A DNA stretch of 64,000 bases from assembly GCA_937926545.1 (NCBI GenBank), contig CALAZW010000067.1, positions 24,230 through 88,229 on the forward strand, in the 5' to 3' direction. This DNA is from an uncultured Helcococcus sp. GTDB taxonomy: Bacteria; Bacillota; Clostridia; Tissierellales; Peptoniphilaceae. Shown in pieces: positions 9,457 to 18,607 of this stretch; position 1 is the first letter of the stretch, and each line of letters begins with the position of its first letter. The notes beneath the pieces are model-generated. The model did no database searches. It saw only the letters and a list, made by a program, of their open reading frames with translations, and had not been told where the DNA came from. A program made the translations under genes and the position numbers.

Positions 9457-10134
9457 ATGAATAGAAAATTAAAATCATTTATTTTAACATTAATGTTAGC
9501 ACTTGCTTCTCTATCTATGGTGGCATGTACATCTAACAAGGACAAAGAAGACAATAAGCCAGTGGAAGATATAGAGGACAAAAAAGACGAGAAGGACAAA
9601 GACGAGGACTCTCCAAAAGATCCTGAAGAAAACAAGGATGAAGATAAGGATGAGAAACCTGAGGAAGATAAGGAAGAAAATCCTGAAGAGGACAAAAAAG
9701 ACGAGAAAGACGAAGACAAGCAAGAAAAACCTGAAGAGGACAAAAATGAAGCAGGTTTTAACCAAAAACAAACTGATATACTTATCTCTGAAATAAACAA
9801 TAGAAACAATGGAGAAATTGCCATCACTGAAGACAATAATGACAGTGGCCAACCAGTAGATTTAAGCAAGCTACAAGCTGTAGCCAAGTTTGACAATGAC
9901 ATAGGCTTTGGCTGGGTGGTAAAATATGATGACAATAAAATTGGTATTATCAGCCACTATAAGGCTGCCAGCCATGACAAGTTTGTATTTTGGGGAGAAA
10001 AAGCCGTTATGAATATGGCCCCAAACTTCTCTGGTCTAAAAACTGGAAGCGCCCAAGAATTCAAGGATGCGGTTGAACCTATCCTATCAAATGAAACGGC
10101 CTTTCCTGATTCAAAAATAGAATATTGTTACTAA
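9457..10134 (+). CDS. Putative lipoprotein with a long Glu/Asp/Lys-rich stalk
   Basis: The 225-aa product has a lipoprotein signal peptide ending SLSMVAC (Cys24), so it should be lipidated at the outer membrane face. Residues ~26-105 are an almost pure E/D/K/P stalk with imperfect EEDK/DEDK repeats. A globular domain of ~120 aa follows, with four aromatic residues around FGWVVKYDDNKIGIISHY and a C-terminal IEYCY. I do not recognise this domain. The gene lies between rpsU and the nfeD gene but on the opposite strand, where many Firmicutes carry yqeY. It has its own extended -10 promoter and terminator. Confidence 0.8.
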   Translation: MNRKLKSFILTLMLALASLSMVACTSNKDKEDNKPVEDIEDKKDEKDKDEDSPKDPEENKDEDKDEKPEEDKEENPEEDKKDEKDEDKQEKPEEDKNEAGFNQKQTDILISEINNRNNGEIAITEDNNDSGQPVDLSKLQAVAKFDNDIGFGWVVKYDDNKIGIISHYKAASHDKFVFWGEKAVMNMAPNFSGLKTGSAQEFKDAVEPILSNETAFPDSKIEYCY

Positions 10135-10140
10135 AAAAAG

Positions 10141-10168
10141 ACTGATTGGATTACCAATCAGTTTTTAT
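10141..10168 (+). terminator. Terminator of the lipoprotein gene
   Basis: A perfect 9-bp stem (ACTGATTGG/CCAATCAGT) with an ATTA loop is followed by TTTTTAT, a classical intrinsic terminator. Confidence 0.88.
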
Positions 10169-10183
10169 ATTTTAAAAATAAAA

Positions 10184-10203
10184 ATGGCAGATAAATCTGC
10201 CAT
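10184..10203 (-). terminator. Terminator of rpsU
   Basis: On the minus strand, ATGGCAGA and TCTGCCAT pair around a 4-nt loop and are followed by TTTTATTTTT, 11 nt after the rpsU stop codon. Confidence 0.85.
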
Positions 10204-10213
10204 AAAACCCAAA

Positions 10214-10393
10214 TTAGCCTCTTTTTTTCTTTCTTCTTGCTGCTTCAGATTTTTTCTTTCTCTTTATACTTGGTTTTTCATAGTGTTCTCTTTTTCTGTA
10301 TTCAGAAAGAACTCCTGAACGAGCACATTGCCTTTTAAATCTTTTAAGAGCATTATCTATAGATTCGTTTTCGCCAACCTTAATCTCTGTCAT
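10214..10393 (-). CDS. rpsU: 30S ribosomal protein S21
   Basis: The 59-aa protein is S21 of the 30S subunit, with the conserved [20 protein letters not shown] core and a Lys/Arg-rich C terminus ([16 protein letters not shown]). The true start is the ATG at 10393, with GGGGAGGG upstream; the adjacent in-frame TTG at 10396 is not needed. It has its own promoter, a hairpin-containing 5' leader and a terminator, so it can be expressed apart from mtaB-hit. Confidence 0.97.
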   Translation of the reverse strand: MTEIKVGENESIDNALKRFKRQCARSGVLSEYRKREHYEKPSIKRKKKSEAARRKKKRG

Positions 10394-10412
10394 CAACTAT
10401 CCCTCCCCTCAT

Positions 10413-10437
10413 ACTCTCAAGAGTGTCCTTACAGGAC
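10413..10437 (-). promoter_or_regulatory. Tandem hairpins in the rpsU 5' leader
   Basis: Two abutting small dyads lie between the rpsU promoter and start codon: GTCCT-3 nt-AGGAC (10425-10437) and ACTCT-2 nt-AGAGT (10413-10424). They sit directly upstream of the ribosome-binding site. A role in regulating S21 translation is inference. Confidence 0.45.
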
Positions 10438-10452
10438 TTTAGATACTTTATG

Positions 10453-10481
10453 ATTATATTATAAATGTAAATATTTTGCAA
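10453..10481 (-). promoter_or_regulatory. Promoter of rpsU
   Basis: TTGCAA (10476-10481) and a perfect TATAAT (10453-10458) are separated by 17 bp on the minus strand, about 60 bp before the rpsU start. Confidence 0.72.
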
Positions 10482-10513
10482 CAGCAAGTTGCATGAAATC
10501 AATCATGTTTATT

Positions 10514-10852
10514 CTAGCCTGGTGGCCATAACATTTTTCTTTCAGCCAATAGATGAAAGTGTAGGTGCTCTACCGTTTGACCTCCATCCAATCCGCAATT
10601 ATTCACAATTCTATAGCCATCTTTATCAAAACCCTTTTCCTTGGCAAAGTTTCTTATTGCCTTAAAAATTCTAGCTACTATAATATCTTCATCTTCCAAT
10701 TCATTGGTTGAGTTAATATGAGCTTTAGGGATAAAAAGAACATGAACAGGGGCTTGTGGATCCATATCGTTAAAAGCAAATACATAGTCGTCTTCATAGA
10801 CAACCTCTGTAGGAATTTCCTTATTTGCTAACTTACAAAAAATACAGTCCAT
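10514..10852 (-). CDS. HIT-family nucleotide-binding hydrolase (HINT type)
   Basis: The 112-aa histidine-triad protein carries the catalytic H-x-H-x-H motif (H96, H98, H100 in EHLHFHLLAER) and an N-terminal C-x2-C (C3, C6). HINT-type proteins hydrolyse AMP-lysine-like phosphoramidates and adenylates. The length and the WPPG C terminus are typical of the HINT branch. It starts 12 nt after mtaB with a GGAGG site. The cellular substrate is unknown. Confidence 0.93.
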   Translation of the reverse strand: MDCIFCKLANKEIPTEVVYEDDYVFAFNDMDPQAPVHVLFIPKAHINSTNELEDEDIIVARIFKAIRNFAKEKGFDKDGYRIVNNCGLDGGQTVEHLHFHLLAERKMLWPPG

Positions 10853-10863
10853 TATTTCACCTC

Positions 10864-12171
10864 CTAGTCAATAATCTCTCCATAAAGTTGATCTTCAATC
10901 CTCTTATCTATTTTAACCCTTTTTATTGTATTTTTCAAACTTTCATCATGAGGAACCTTTATTCTCAAGTAATTTGTTGAATATCCACTACTGTATTTGG
11001 AGTTACTGGTGTGGATTTCAAAAAGTACATCTAGGGTTTTTCCTATATAACCATCTAGGAAATCTCCTGCTATTTTTCCTTCTAAATCATTTAATTCCCT
11101 GGCCCTCTTCTTCTTGATTTTATTGGGCACTTGATTTTTAAAAGTGGCCGCTGGGGTTCCTTCCCTTCTAGAATAAGGGAAGATATGAATCTTAGAAAAG
11201 TTTATGGTCCTAATAAAGTCCATGGTTTCCTGGTGGTTTTTTTCACTTTCCCCTGGGAAGCCACAAATCAAGTCTGTGGTAATTCCTGCATCTGGAAAAT
11301 AACTTCTAATCAAGTCTATCTTCTCAGCATATTCCTTACTGTCATACCTTCTATTCATGGCCTTTAAAACATCATCTGAACCACTTTGCAAGGATAGGTG
11401 GAAATGGTCACAGGCCTTTTTTGTAGCCTTAAGACGGGCTAAAAAATCATCTGTTATGGTATTGGGCTCAACACTTGACAGCCTAATTCTTTCTATTCCA
11501 TCAATGGCTGCTACCCCCTCTATCACGTCAATCAATCTTTGATAGTCCTTGCCCTTGTCCTTACCATAAGACTCCACATGGATACCTGTTAAGATAAGTT
11601 CCTTATAGCCAGCCAGAGCTAGTCTTTTAGCCTCATCTATAATGTGACCATAGTCCCTAGATGATATGGGGCCTCTAGCATAGGGAATGATACAGTAGCT
11701 ACAAAACATATTGCAGCCTTCCTGGATCTTTATATAGGCCCTGGTCATATTTCTATCCTCATTGGTTTCCATTTCATCAAAGTCCTGGTTTTTCTTAATG
11801 TTTTCAACCACATTTATCTTTTGCTGGTTTTTTTCATAGTCTTCAACCAGGTCTAAAATCTTATGCCTATGCTTGGTTCCAACTACTATATCAACGCCCT
11901 CCAAGGCCTCAACCTCTTCTGCTGACACTTGGCTATAGCAGCCTACTACAGCTATGGTGGCCTGAGGGTTTAACTTTCTAGCCTTGGATATATACTGCCT
12001 GGACTTACTGTCCGCTGCAGCAGTAACTGTACAGGTATTAATAATGTAGGTGTCGGCAGCCTGGTCCCTGTCCACCTTGTCATAGCCATTTTGAATAAAG
12101 ATTTTTTCCATGGCCTCACTTTCATACTGGTTTACCTTGCAACCCAGAGTATATATGTTAAATGTCTTCAT
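10864..12171 (-). CDS. mtaB: tRNA t6A37 methylthiotransferase MtaB
   Basis: This 435-aa radical-SAM enzyme adds a methylthio group to t6A37 of tRNAs reading ANN codons. The N-terminal UPF0004 domain supplies cluster cysteines C11, C47 and C78. The radical-SAM motif C-x3-C-x2-C is at 153, 157 and 160 (GCNMFCSYCIIPYARG). A C-terminal TRAM domain follows. It matches B. subtilis YqeV and its place downstream of rsmE. The start codon overlaps the rsmE stop by one base (TAATG). Confidence 0.95.
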   Translation of the reverse strand: MKTFNIYTLGCKVNQYESEAMEKIFIQNGYDKVDRDQAADTYIINTCTVTAAADSKSRQYISKARKLNPQATIAVVGCYSQVSAEEVEALEGVDIVVGTKHRHKILDLVEDYEKNQQKINVVENIKKNQDFDEMETNEDRNMTRAYIKIQEGCNMFCSYCIIPYARGPISSRDYGHIIDEAKRLALAGYKELILTGIHVESYGKDKGKDYQRLIDVIEGVAAIDGIERIRLSSVEPNTITDDFLARLKATKKACDHFHLSLQSGSDDVLKAMNRRYDSKEYAEKIDLIRSYFPDAGITTDLICGFPGESEKNHQETMDFIRTINFSKIHIFPYSRREGTPAATFKNQVPNKIKKKRARELNDLEGKIAGDFLDGYIGKTLDVLFEIHTSNSKYSSGYSTNYLRIKVPHDESLKNTIKRVKIDKRIEDQLYGEIID

Positions 12172-12905
12172 TATAAGTCTCCTAATTCATACTGTATTAT
12201 AGATGTTAATGTTATGGCAGCAGTTTCCGTTCTAAGGATCCTATTACCTAAATTTACCACCTGGGCCCCAGCCTCTCTTAAGATTTCTACTTCCTCTTCA
12301 GAAAATCCTCCCTCGGGGCCAACAATCACATTTACTTCTTCAATGGATTTCTCACCCAGGGAAACCAAGACCTTCTTAAAGTCCTCTCCCCTTAGCTCAT
12401 AGGCTAAAATACTAGGCTGGCCCTTGATTTGCTCGGCCATTTTTTTAAAGTCTATCACAGGATTTACTCTGGCTATCAGGTCTCTTTTAGCCTGTTTGCT
12501 GGCAGCCTTAGCTATTTCTTCATACCTTTTAAGTTTCTTCTTTTCCTTCTTTTGGTCCCATTTAACTATGGTTCTTTCACTGTTAAAGGGGGTTATGGAA
12601 AAAACTCCCAATTCTATAGTCTTTTGGATGATAAGCTCCAGCTTATCTGACTTGGGTAGGCCCTGGTAAAGATTTATTTTTAAAGGTGATTCATTGTCGC
12701 CTTTTCTCCTAGCTAAGATTTGACAAACCAAATAACTTTGGGCATCTTCTTCAATTTTAACCAGGTAAATCTGGTCATCTATAACGACTTCAAATTCTTC
12801 CTTAGAGTCAATTCTAAGGACCTTTACAATGTGTTTATAGTTTTCATCAAAGATATAAATTTTATCATCTTTTAAATTATTAGCTTCTTCAAAAAATCTA
12901 TACAT
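12171..12905 (-). CDS. rsmE: 16S rRNA (uracil1498-N3)-methyltransferase
   Basis: The 244-aa protein has an N-terminal PUA-like domain (~1-70) and a C-terminal SPOUT methyltransferase domain. The knot motifs NVIVGPEGGFSEEEVE and LGNRILRTETAA are clear. RsmE methylates U1498 in the decoding region of 16S rRNA. It lies 1 nt after prmA and overlaps mtaB, forming a tight translation-linked operon. Confidence 0.95.
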   Translation of the reverse strand: MYRFFEEANNLKDDKIYIFDENYKHIVKVLRIDSKEEFEVVIDDQIYLVKIEEDAQSYLVCQILARRKGDNESPLKINLYQGLPKSDKLELIIQKTIELGVFSITPFNSERTIVKWDQKKEKKKLKRYEEIAKAASKQAKRDLIARVNPVIDFKKMAEQIKGQPSILAYELRGEDFKKVLVSLGEKSIEEVNVIVGPEGGFSEEEVEILREAGAQVVNLGNRILRTETAAITLTSIIQYELGDL

Positions 12906-12906
12906 C

Positions 12907-13818
12907 TTAATTTTGGGCTACTAGTAAAACCCAATCTCCTTTATATTTTTTATCAATTAACCTGTAGTTATTTCTCTCTAGGGCCTCTACGACCAAGTCT
13001 TCTCTTTCCTTAATAATTCCAGATAAAACTAAAAGTCCTCCTGGTCTTATGTGGTCCTTGGAAGCATCCAACATAAGAACCAAGATCTCAGCTAAAATGT
13101 TGGCAAAGATTAAATCATAACTGCCCTGGGCCTGGGAGAATAGATCACTGTAGAAGCTATCTATATTGTCCACCCTATTTATTTGGGCATTTTCCTTGGT
13201 TGAAGCAAGAGCATATTCATCTATATCCACTGCATCAATGTGGCTGGCTCCCAACTTGCTGGCAAGGATGGATAAGATTCCAGAGCCACAGCCTATGTCT
13301 AAGATTTCCTTACCCTCCAGGTTCTTGTCTTCTATATATTCCATACACATGGATGTGGTTTCATGGCTACCTGTCCCAAAGGCCATCTTAGGGTCTATTT
13401 CTATAACCATTTTTTCTCCATCCTCTACTTCTTCCCAGCTGGGCTTGATTAAAATATTTTTACCTATGGTAAAGGACTGATAGGATTTCTTCCACTCATC
13501 CTCCCAATTGGAGTTGTCCACCTTTTCTTCTAAAAGCTGAACATCCTCTATGTTTTTTTGAACAGTCTTTTTAAATCTTTCAGCCTCTTTTATTCCTTCT
13601 TGGTCCTGGTTGAAATAAATCTTAAGAGTGATTTTTTCCTCTTTTTTATAGGTTAAATCAGTTATTTCCCAGTCCTTCATATTATTTAAGTAGTCTTTTA
13701 TATCTTCGCTATCTTCTATTTCCAAGCCTACAAAGTCATAGTCATAGATAAGTTGGTCTATGTAGTCCCTGTGGCATCTATCCATTATAAATTTTACTAA
13801 TATAAATTGATTTTCCAT
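12907..13818 (-). CDS. prmA: Ribosomal protein L11 methyltransferase
   Basis: This 303-aa enzyme trimethylates ribosomal protein L11. It has an N-terminal substrate-recognition region, the PrmA motif FGTGSHETT (147-155) and the SAM-binding motif LDIGCGSG (173-180). NILAEILV near residue 240 is the family NPP-like region. It follows dnaJ after a terminator and has its own extended -10 promoter. Confidence 0.95.
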   Translation of the reverse strand: MENQFILVKFIMDRCHRDYIDQLIYDYDFVGLEIEDSEDIKDYLNNMKDWEITDLTYKKEEKITLKIYFNQDQEGIKEAERFKKTVQKNIEDVQLLEEKVDNSNWEDEWKKSYQSFTIGKNILIKPSWEEVEDGEKMVIEIDPKMAFGTGSHETTSMCMEYIEDKNLEGKEILDIGCGSGILSILASKLGASHIDAVDIDEYALASTKENAQINRVDNIDSFYSDLFSQAQGSYDLIFANILAEILVLMLDASKDHIRPGGLLVLSGIIKEREDLVVEALERNNYRLIDKKYKGDWVLLVAQN

Positions 13819-13838
13819 TCTTCACCTCTCATCATTTC

Positions 13839-13847
13839 ATTATATCA
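13839..13847 (-). promoter_or_regulatory. Extended -10 promoter of prmA
   Basis: TGATATAAT on the minus strand is an extended -10 element 20 nt before the prmA start. The -35 is poor (T-rich). It allows prmA-rsmE-mtaB-hit transcription beyond the dnaJ terminator. Confidence 0.6.
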
Positions 13848-13862
13848 ATTATTATGTAAAAT

Positions 13863-13896
13863 AAAAAAGCTTTTAGGATAACCTAAAAACCTTTTT
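13863..13896 (-). terminator. Terminator after dnaJ
   Basis: TTTTAGG and CCTAAAA pair around a 4-nt loop, extended by an AAAAAG/CTTTTT outer helix, and lead into a T-rich tract on the minus strand. It overlaps the dnaJ stop codon. Confidence 0.65.
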
Positions 13897-15019
13897 AGTC
13901 AAAGAAATCTTTTATCTTGTCAAAGAAGTTCTTTCTTGGTTCCCTAACTTCCTTGCCTGAGATTTCTGAAAATTCCTTTAATTTTTCCTTTTGTTCCTTG
14001 CTTAGATCCTTGGGAATTATAACCTTAACATCAAAGTATAAATCGCCTGGTCTCTTAGTCCTAACATCCTTTACCCCCTTGTTTTTAACCTTGAATCTGG
14101 TTGCTGGTTGAGTTCCTGCAGGTATGGTATAGTCCATGGTACCATCCAATAGGGGTATCTCAATTTCCTCGCCCAGACTGGCTGTAACAAAGCTTATGGG
14201 AAGTTCATAGTAGATGTCATTTCCACTTCTCTTAAAGATTTCATGTTCCTCTACTGTGACTATAATATAAAGGTCTCCTGATGGGCCGCCATTTTCTCCT
14301 TCATTTCCCTTACCTCTAATAGGTATTATGGAGCCATTGTCTATGCCTTCTGGTATCTTAACCTTTATCTTCATATTGTTCATAACCTGTCCCTTGCCGT
14401 GACAAGTTTCACATTTTTCCTTAATTATTTCTCCACTACCATTACATTCATCACAGGTTTCCACTGATGTAAATTGACCAAATGGAGTAGATCTTTGGTA
14501 TTTTACCTGTCCGCTACCCTGACACTTGTGGCAGGTTTCCTTGGAGCTGCCATCCTTAACTCCACTTCCGGAACAGGACTTACAATTTTCTTTTCTTCTA
14601 AATTGAACTTCTTTTTCAACACCGAAAACAGCTTCCTTGAAACTTATATGAAGCCTAGTTTCAATATCCGTTCCCCTTCTAGGTCTATTGGGATCAGTTT
14701 TTTGATAACTTTGGCCTCCGCCAAATAAATCAGAGAAAAGGTCAGAGAAAATATCTCCCACGCCCCCTCCAAAACCTCCGCCTCCAAAGCCTGAATTAGG
14801 GTCAAAAGCCGCCTCGCCATACCTATCATACATGTCCCTTTTTTCCGGGTCTGAAAGAATGGAGTAGGCCTCATTTATTTCCTTTAATTTTTCTGATGCT
14901 TCATCATCATTGGGATTTAAATCCGGATGATATTTTTTCGCAAGTCTTCTATATTGTTTTTTCAATTCATCAGAAGTTATACTGGTATCTACTTCCAGCA
15001 CTTCATATGGATTTCTCAT
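13895..15019 (-). CDS. dnaJ: Molecular chaperone DnaJ (Hsp40)
   Basis: This 374-aa type I DnaJ stimulates DnaK ATPase and delivers substrates. The J domain carries HPD (31-33) and a Gly/Phe-rich region follows (~75-100). The zinc domain has four C-x2-C-x-G-x-G repeats (CKSCSGSG, CHKCQGSG, CDECNGSG, CETCHGKG). The length is standard. It is separated from dnaK by a terminator and has its own promoter, so its expression may be partly uncoupled from the CIRCE-controlled unit. Confidence 0.97.
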   Translation of the reverse strand: MRNPYEVLEVDTSITSDELKKQYRRLAKKYHPDLNPNDDEASEKLKEINEAYSILSDPEKRDMYDRYGEAAFDPNSGFGGGGFGGGVGDIFSDLFSDLFGGGQSYQKTDPNRPRRGTDIETRLHISFKEAVFGVEKEVQFRRKENCKSCSGSGVKDGSSKETCHKCQGSGQVKYQRSTPFGQFTSVETCDECNGSGEIIKEKCETCHGKGQVMNNMKIKVKIPEGIDNGSIIPIRGKGNEGENGGPSGDLYIIVTVEEHEIFKRSGNDIYYELPISFVTASLGEEIEIPLLDGTMDYTIPAGTQPATRFKVKNKGVKDVRTKRPGDLYFDVKVIIPKDLSKEQKEKLKEFSEISGKEVREPRKNFFDKIKDFFD

Positions 15020-15048
15020 ACTTCACCGTCCTATTAATAATCTTTATT

Positions 15049-15077
15049 ATATTATAATTAAATCGGAATAATTGCAA
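15049..15077 (-). promoter_or_regulatory. Candidate promoter of dnaJ
   Basis: TTGCAA (15072-15077) is followed after 17 bp by TAATAT (15049-15054); an overlapping TATAAT lies at 15-bp spacing. It sits just downstream of the dnaK terminator. No CIRCE element is present here. Confidence 0.55.
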
Positions 15078-15080
15078 ATA

Positions 15081-15103
15081 AAAAGGAGGATATCCTCCCT
15101 TTT
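15081..15103 (-). terminator. Terminator after dnaK
   Basis: A hairpin built on the GGAGGATATCCTCC palindrome with flanking A/T arms is followed on the minus strand by TTTTTATTT. It lies between dnaK and dnaJ. Confidence 0.8.
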
Positions 15104-15114
15104 ATCACATTATA

Positions 15115-16950
15115 TTACTTTTCTTCGTCTTCATCATCGATTACTTCGTAATCAGCATCTACCACATCGTCATCTGCTTGAGCATCTGCACCTGGTTGAC
15201 CTTGGGCTTCAGGTCCTGCTTGAGCATATAATTTTTCACTCATCTTATTTAATTCAGCTGTCAAGTCTTCGATCTTAGCTTGGATTTCTTCCACATTTTC
15301 AGAATCCAATACTTTTTTCAATTCTTCATTTTTAGCTTCAATTGCCTTCTTTTCATCATCTGAAATCTTATCTCCCAAGTCAGCAAGAGTCTTTTCAACT
15401 TGGTAGGCTATTGATTCACCTTGGTTTTTAGTTTCTATTAATTCTTTTTTCTTCTTGTCTTCTTCTGCAAACTTTTCAGCTTCTTGAACTCTCTTTTCAA
15501 TTTCATCATCACTTAAGTTGGTTGATGCTGTAATTGTAATCTTTTGTTCCTTACCTGTTCCCAAGTCCTTAGCTGAAACATTTACTATACCATTTGCGTC
15601 TATGTCAAAGGTTACTTCAATTTGTGGAACTCCTCTTGGAGCTGTTGGGATTCCTGATAATTGGAATCTTCCTAAGGTTGTATTGTCTACAGCCATTTGT
15701 CTTTCACCTTGTAGTACATGTATATCTACAGCTGTTTGTCCATCTGCTGCTGTTGTAAATATTTGTGATTTCTTAGTTGGTATAGTTGTATTTCTTTCTA
15801 TTAAAACAGTGTTTACTCCACCTAGTGTTTCAAGTCCCAATGATAAAGGAGTAACGTCTAATAATAATAAATCCTTAACTTCTCCAGATAATACTCCCCC
15901 TTGAATAGCTGCTCCCAAGGAAACAGATTCATCTGGGTTAATATCCTTTTGAGGATCCTTGCCTATTAAACTCTTAACAGCTTCTTGAACTGCTGGAATT
16001 CTTGTTGAACCACCAACCAATAATACCTTGTCTATTTCAGAATTTTGAAGACCTGCATCCTTTAAGGCTGACCTTACTGGTTCCATAGTTTCTTCTACTA
16101 AATCTCTAGTTAATTCTTCAAACTTAGATCTGCTAATGTCCATATTCAAGTGAACTGGTACTCCATTAACGGCTGTGATAAATGGTAGGTTCACATTTGT
16201 TGACATGGTTGTTGACAATTCCTTCTTAGCCTTTTCAGCTGCATCCTTTAATCTTTGTAGGGATGTTGGATCTGCCTTTAAGTCAACTCCTTGTTCCTTC
16301 TTAAATTCTTGAGCCATATAGTCCATTAATTTATCATCAAAGTCATCTCCACCTAGCTTGTTGTTACCTCTAGTTGATAATACTTCAAATACTCCATCTC
16401 CTACTTCCAGGATGGAAACGTCAAAGGTACCACCACCCAAGTCAAATACCATGATCTTATGTTGGTCTGTTTCCTTGTCCATACCATAGGATAAGGCCGC
16501 TGCCGTTGGCTCGTTTATGATTCTTTTTACATCCAAGCCTGCAATTTTTCCAGCGTCCTTGGTAGCTTGTCTTTGGGCATCTGTAAAGTAGGCAGGTACT
16601 GTAATAACTGCTTCTGTAACAGCTTCTCCCAAGTAAGCTTCTGTATCAGCCTTTAATTTTTGTAAAATCATAGCTGAAATTTCTTCTGGTGAGTAGTCCT
16701 TACCATCTATAGTTACCTTGAAATCCCTACCCATTTCTCTTTTTATTGAAGAGATTGTTCTTTCTGGGTTCATAATAGCTTGTCTTTTAGCTGTTTCCCC
16801 AATTAGTCTTTCTCCATCTTTTGTAAATGCTACAACTGATGGTGTAGTTCTATTACCTTCTGCGTTAGGAATTATTGTGGCTTGTCCACCTTCCATTACT
16901 GCAACTGCTGAGTTTGTTGTACCTAAGTCAATACCTATAATTTTTCCCAT
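15115..16950 (-). CDS. dnaK: Molecular chaperone DnaK (Hsp70)
   Basis: This 611-aa Hsp70 is complete. The ATPase domain begins [12 protein letters not shown] (4-15) and contains the phosphate-2 motif [12 protein letters not shown] near residue 170. The substrate-binding domain is followed by a helical lid and an acidic tail ending [13 protein letters not shown]. It works with DnaJ and GrpE in protein folding. It follows grpE in the HrcA-controlled operon with a good ribosome-binding site. Confidence 0.98.
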   Translation of the reverse strand: MGKIIGIDLGTTNSAVAVMEGGQATIIPNAEGNRTTPSVVAFTKDGERLIGETAKRQAIMNPERTISSIKREMGRDFKVTIDGKDYSPEEISAMILQKLKADTEAYLGEAVTEAVITVPAYFTDAQRQATKDAGKIAGLDVKRIINEPTAAALSYGMDKETDQHKIMVFDLGGGTFDVSILEVGDGVFEVLSTRGNNKLGGDDFDDKLMDYMAQEFKKEQGVDLKADPTSLQRLKDAAEKAKKELSTTMSTNVNLPFITAVNGVPVHLNMDISRSKFEELTRDLVEETMEPVRSALKDAGLQNSEIDKVLLVGGSTRIPAVQEAVKSLIGKDPQKDINPDESVSLGAAIQGGVLSGEVKDLLLLDVTPLSLGLETLGGVNTVLIERNTTIPTKKSQIFTTAADGQTAVDIHVLQGERQMAVDNTTLGRFQLSGIPTAPRGVPQIEVTFDIDANGIVNVSAKDLGTGKEQKITITASTNLSDDEIEKRVQEAEKFAEEDKKKKELIETKNQGESIAYQVEKTLADLGDKISDDEKKAIEAKNEELKKVLDSENVEEIQAKIEDLTAELNKMSEKLYAQAGPEAQGQPGADAQADDDVVDADYEVIDDEDEEK

Positions 16951-16963
16951 AATTTACTCCTCC

Positions 16964-17488
16964 TTATTTGGCAACCTTTACCATTGCCGGTCTAATCACT
17001 TTTTCATCTATCATATAACCTTTTTGAAATGTCTCAATCACATGTTCTGATTCAACTTCATCGTTTTCTTCAATAAATACTGCATGATGGAAGTTAGGAT
17101 CAAACTTAGCCCCATCAGATTCAATTTCCTTAAGTCCTTCATTTTCAAGCACTTGTAAAAACTCATCTCTGATTAAAACTATGCCTGCCACAAATGAATC
17201 TTCTTCATCTGCATTGGCCAAGGCCCTATCCATATTGTCCACAACTGATAACAACTTTAGTATCAAGCCTTCATTGGCATACTTGTGGATATTTGATTTT
17301 TCTTTTTCTGTCCTATTTTTATAGTTAATAAAATCCGCTTGAAGTCTGGCTAAAGATTCTTTTAAGGAAGCTTCATTTTCGCTATCAGCCTTAGGCTCTT
17401 CCTTTATTTCCTCTTCGATCTCTTCTACTTGGTCAACAACTTCAGCTTCAATCTCTTCCAGGTCCTGTTCTTTTTTCTTGTCAGTCAT
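16964..17488 (-). CDS. grpE: Nucleotide exchange factor GrpE
   Basis: The 174-aa protein is the nucleotide exchange factor for DnaK. It has an acidic N-terminal extension (residues ~1-45), a long coiled coil (~45-95) and the C-terminal beta-wing domain with the segment FDPNFHHAVF. It is the second gene of hrcA-grpE-dnaK, 12 nt after hrcA. Confidence 0.96.
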   Translation of the reverse strand: MTDKKKEQDLEEIEAEVVDQVEEIEEEIKEEPKADSENEASLKESLARLQADFINYKNRTEKEKSNIHKYANEGLILKLLSVVDNMDRALANADEEDSFVAGIVLIRDEFLQVLENEGLKEIESDGAKFDPNFHHAVFIEENDEVESEHVIETFQKGYMIDEKVIRPAMVKVAK

Positions 17489-17500
17489 TTTTTCACTTCC

Positions 17501-18523
17501 TTATACATTTCTATTGATATTGCCATTTATATACTTGGTAACAATGGCCAAATCAGATATTACTTTTTCATAATCCATCCTATTGGGTCCTATTACTCCA
17601 ATCTTTCCCTTAAGGCCTTCCATATTCCTATAGGTCGCTGTAATAATTGAGTGTTGGGCCAAGTCCTTGATGCCTATCTCCTCGCCTATATAAATCTGTA
17701 GGTCTGTTTCCATATTGGATGCCAATAGCTCCTTTAGAGGATTTTCATCTTTCAAATACCTAATGAGTTCTTGGTTTTCTTCTAATGTTACATCATTGAA
17801 GATATAGAGATTACCCAGGCCTTCATAAATAACCTTGGCCTCTAAACCATCCCTGCTAGTCCTTTCGATTATGGGGATTATCTCATGTAAAACTTCATGT
17901 TGAGCCGCCAATATCTTATACATATCTGTATGGACTATATCAATAATGTCTTCCAATCTCATGTCTACTAGGGTGCTCTTTAAGACCCTGTTTACTATGT
18001 CAATTTTTTCAAAACTAGTAGGTATCTTTAACCTAACCACATCATTCTTAACTGCTTTTGAATTATAGATATAGTTGATCACCAAGTCTCTAGGTGTTAG
18101 ATAAACCACATCTATGTGTTTCAAATAGACATCTGCCATTCCGGGCACCAGTCCTACAGCCGTATAATTGGTTATGGCTGAGAGCATGGTGGTTGCATTG
18201 GAAATAATGTTTTCAAATTCATTGGATTCTTCTATCCTTCTCATATCAAATAATTCAGGAACCTTCTTCCTAAAGGGTATTTGATCTGCCAAAAGGGCAT
18301 TTACATAAAGCCTATAGGCCCTATTTGAAGGAATTCTTCCAGATGAACTGTGCACCTTTTCCAAGTAACCTAATTCTTCCAAGTCACTCATCTCATTTCG
18401 AATGGTTGCAGCACTGACGCCTATTTGTTCATCCTTGGACAAGGTCCTAGAACCAACCGGCTCTGCAGATTCTATATATGATTTAATTATCGAATTTAGT
18501 ATCTTTAGTTTACGTTCGTCCAT
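17501..18523 (-). CDS. hrcA: Heat-inducible transcription repressor HrcA
   Basis: The 340-aa repressor has the N-terminal winged-helix region of HrcA (LNSIIKSYIESAEPVGSRTL; SAATIRNEMSDLEELGYLEK) and the GAF-like core. HrcA binds CIRCE elements and represses class I heat-shock genes, with GroEL as co-factor in other species. A perfect CIRCE lies just upstream, so autoregulation is expected. Confidence 0.97.
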   Translation of the reverse strand: MDERKLKILNSIIKSYIESAEPVGSRTLSKDEQIGVSAATIRNEMSDLEELGYLEKVHSSSGRIPSNRAYRLYVNALLADQIPFRKKVPELFDMRRIEESNEFENIISNATTMLSAITNYTAVGLVPGMADVYLKHIDVVYLTPRDLVINYIYNSKAVKNDVVRLKIPTSFEKIDIVNRVLKSTLVDMRLEDIIDIVHTDMYKILAAQHEVLHEIIPIIERTSRDGLEAKVIYEGLGNLYIFNDVTLEENQELIRYLKDENPLKELLASNMETDLQIYIGEEIGIKDLAQHSIITATYRNMEGLKGKIGVIGPNRMDYEKVISDLAIVTKYINGNINRNV

Positions 18524-18541
18524 GCTTGCTCCCTTCTCGTG

Positions 18542-18568
18542 TTAGCACTCTATCCCTTTGAGTGCTAA
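18542..18568 (-). promoter_or_regulatory. CIRCE operator of the hrcA operon
   Basis: A perfect match to the consensus: TTAGCACTC, 9-bp spacer, GAGTGCTAA. It lies 18 nt before the hrcA start and just downstream of the promoter -10, so bound HrcA would block transcription. Confidence 0.97.
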
Positions 18569-18572
18569 CTAT

Positions 18573-18601
18573 ATAATATAGGACTTTTACTATCTTGTCA
18601 A
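18573..18601 (-). promoter_or_regulatory. Promoter of hrcA-grpE-dnaK
   Basis: TTGACA (18596-18601) and TATTAT (18573-18578) are separated by 17 bp on the minus strand, directly before CIRCE. It lies just past the 3' end of hemW. Confidence 0.85.
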
Positions 18602-18607
18602 GAACTT

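Noticed and set aside
9381..9935. A 184-codon Ser-rich frame on minus and other long frames opposite the lipoprotein gene
   Set aside because: They are antisense shadows of the low-complexity GAA/GAC/AAG stalk. They lack ribosome-binding sites, and the plus-strand gene has signal peptide, promoter and terminator.
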